Shown piece by piece: positions 62,501 through 64,000 of a stretch of 64,000 bases of DNA. Origin of the DNA: Tyto alba (Eukaryota > Chordata > Aves > Strigiformes > Tytonidae); assembly GCF_018691265.1 (NCBI RefSeq), contig NW_024881303.1, forward strand, positions 10,905,777 through 10,969,776. The letters run 5' to 3'. Position 1 is the stretch's first letter, and each line of letters opens with the position of its first letter. Under the pieces are notes generated by a model. That model did no database searches. It was not told where the DNA came from and worked only from the letters and a program-made list of their open reading frames with translations. Position numbers and translations under genes: made by a program.

Positions 62501-63818
62501 AAAATTGATTTGATGTGCCAGGGGCTTTCCATTTGCATTTCAATTACAGATTTCAGTGGCTTCTTAGGCTTTCCAGGCTTTTAAAGGACTACTATTGCCT
62601 ATAAAATATTCTGAAGAAAAAAATCTAGGGGCTGAGGTGGAATGAAGTTCATTAAAAATAAAGCTTATCAGAAGGACTGCCAACCCCACAGTTAAATTCA
62701 TTGGTGATTGCTTGCATTTCCATTGTTTATTAAATAAGTGAAGAAAAAGTCATTGCTAAGAGCTGAAAAATACTATATATGAACAGATAACTTGTATGAT
62801 TTTACATGTCCTGAAGTCTTCGCTCACCCCAACATAGCAGTGAGGTAATACAATCCCCAGAGGTTGTGTGAAAAATGGTAAAGAGTAGATAAGGGCAGTA
62901 AGAGTCCATCTGGAAATGTGGGAGTTTAAGTTCCCAGCACTGTATAGGCAACCAGGGAGCCAGAAAAGCTTTCTTCAAGCTCAAATTCCCAGAGCCCACC
63001 TTAGCTGGGATTCCCAGGAACAGGGATCCAAAGCCAAGGTAGAAATCCTGGCACTTAAGCTTTCTGGTTCAATTGCATTTACAAAATTTCAAAATAAAAT
63101 CTTGGGACGATTTTGAATTCAATGCAGCTGTTTAATGCAATACCACATTTTATTGCTATGTCTTTGCAGAGGCTGAGCAGACTGTCAAAAATTTGCTTCT
63201 CTCTGAAAGGGACCTCTTTACGCAGATTTACTTTTTTTGGCAGTACCTGCTGTAGATTGTGCACTGTGGGGACTCCTAATAATGCTACTATCACTTTCCT
63301 TTATGCCACACTCCCCCAGCCAGGTCCTTGTGGATCAGCTCTCCCTGTTCTTGCTCCAGATCCTCTGACAGAGGAAATGCAGGAAAAACAGCCTCCTGTG
63401 AAGCAGGAAAGCATTGCCATCCAGTCTGTAATTCACTCTGCTGTTTCCATGTACCACACATGCCCTTTCCTACTGTTGGGAAGGAAATTAAATAATTACG
63501 CTGACTGCAAGAAACATACTTTATGGCTTACATTTATGATAAAATCATGGAGCTGTTGCAATGAAATATTCCATCAATACATTAAAACAAAGCAAAATCA
63601 GTGTGGCAGTAAAGAACTCTTATCATCCCTGTTTCATCCCTGGTTTTCTTTTGTTGGTTTTATTTAGTGTCTCTATTAAAATATTTCTGTTATAACACTG
63701 GTTTTAATGCTATATTGTTTTCATAATGGTATGATTTTTATTGTAACATAGCTGCCAATTTAATATCTCTTTCTATTATATGTGCATTGCTACTAAAATG
63801 GAATTGCTGTTATAATGG

Positions 63819-64000
63819 ATGCAATACTCTTGTAGAAAGTTTCAAGAGCCATTACTACTACATAATTACAAAAGAAAAGCCAGAAAATGGCATGAAGAAG
63901 AAGGAAATACTATCAAAACAGGAACTGTTAGTGATGAAGACAAGCAAGATCAAATAGCCAGAATGTCTGGTGACCTGTCAGTGAGGAAAAATATCTTAAA
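63819..64000 (+). other. Open frame at the window edge, possible exon of unknown gene
   Basis: From ATG at 63819, 60 codons stay open to the window end. A plausible acceptor, ACTCTTGTAG, ends at 63835, so an exon could begin at 63836 in phase 2 as KFQEPLLLHNYKRKARKWHE, continuing with EEEGNTIKTGTVSDEDKQDQ and IARMSGDLSVRKNILK. The peptide is charged, with an alternating Lys/Arg- and Glu/Asp-rich make-up and A-rich codons, unlike the random frames nearby. I recognise no family. From mammalian order the next gene (KIF26A) should be far away and on the - strand, so this would be a different locus, a lncRNA exon, or chance. Confidence 0.35.

Larger units (their letters stand above)
55792..63818. 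other. Gene-poor region right of the LTR
   Basis: No recognisable coding exon. It contains two MIR-like fragments (57.0 and 57.3 kb) and one CR1 3' end (59.3 kb). The open frame of 184 codons at 63113-63667 on the + strand lies in A+T-rich sequence, has no family resemblance and looks like chance. The rest is unique-looking DNA. Confidence 0.55.

Noticed and set aside
63113..63667. 184-codon open frame on the + strand near the right edge
   Set aside because: No flanking splice signals were convincing, the peptide resembles nothing known, and the composition is that of surrounding DNA.

Overview
The window is vertebrate nuclear DNA, most likely from a bird. Signs of a bird are the 3' end of a CR1 LINE (59.33-59.51 kb), a solo LTR laid out like the LTRs of avian alpharetroviruses (55.38-55.79 kb), a second avian-type ERV LTR (47.43-48.49 kb), ancient MIR-like SINEs, and a low overall repeat load with compact introns. 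The species cannot be fixed from the sequence.

Two multi-exon protein genes can be read, lying tail to tail. On the + strand is TMEM179, four coding exons at 1706-2007, 6136-6273, 7836-7914 and 10740-10919, giving an intact 232-residue four-helix membrane protein. On the - strand is an ortholog of mammalian NRAC (C14orf180), four coding exons at 32147-32094, 29725-29602, 27706-27680 and 24899-24697. It gives 135 residues with one transmembrane helix and a conserved C-terminal segment. One of its exons is only 27 nt long. The same tail-to-tail TMEM179/NRAC pair exists in mammals, which supports the call. The NRAC protein carries an SILR motif followed 17 residues later by RVRF, the two classical docking motifs of protein phosphatase 1 (PP1), in the usual order. 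This suggests a role as a membrane-anchored PP1 partner, and it is the most interesting result in the window.

Layout: 1-1.7 kb is upstream sequence with T-rich, pentamer and pyrimidine tandem repeats that run up to the TMEM179 start. 1.7-10.9 kb is TMEM179; its intron 2 holds a truncated hAT transposon whose BED zinc-finger reading frame is still open. 10.9-24.7 kb is the shared 3' flank of the two genes, with possible polyadenylation sites and two weak minus-strand exon candidates. 24.7-32.2 kb is NRAC. 32.2-64 kb is gene-poor, with scattered MIR, CR1 and LTR insertions, homopolymer tracts, and A+T-rich islands that look like conserved non-coding DNA. At the right edge an open frame behind a splice-acceptor-like site runs out of the window and could be an exon of a further gene.

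Gene identities rest on recognising the protein families by eye. No database search or alignment was run.
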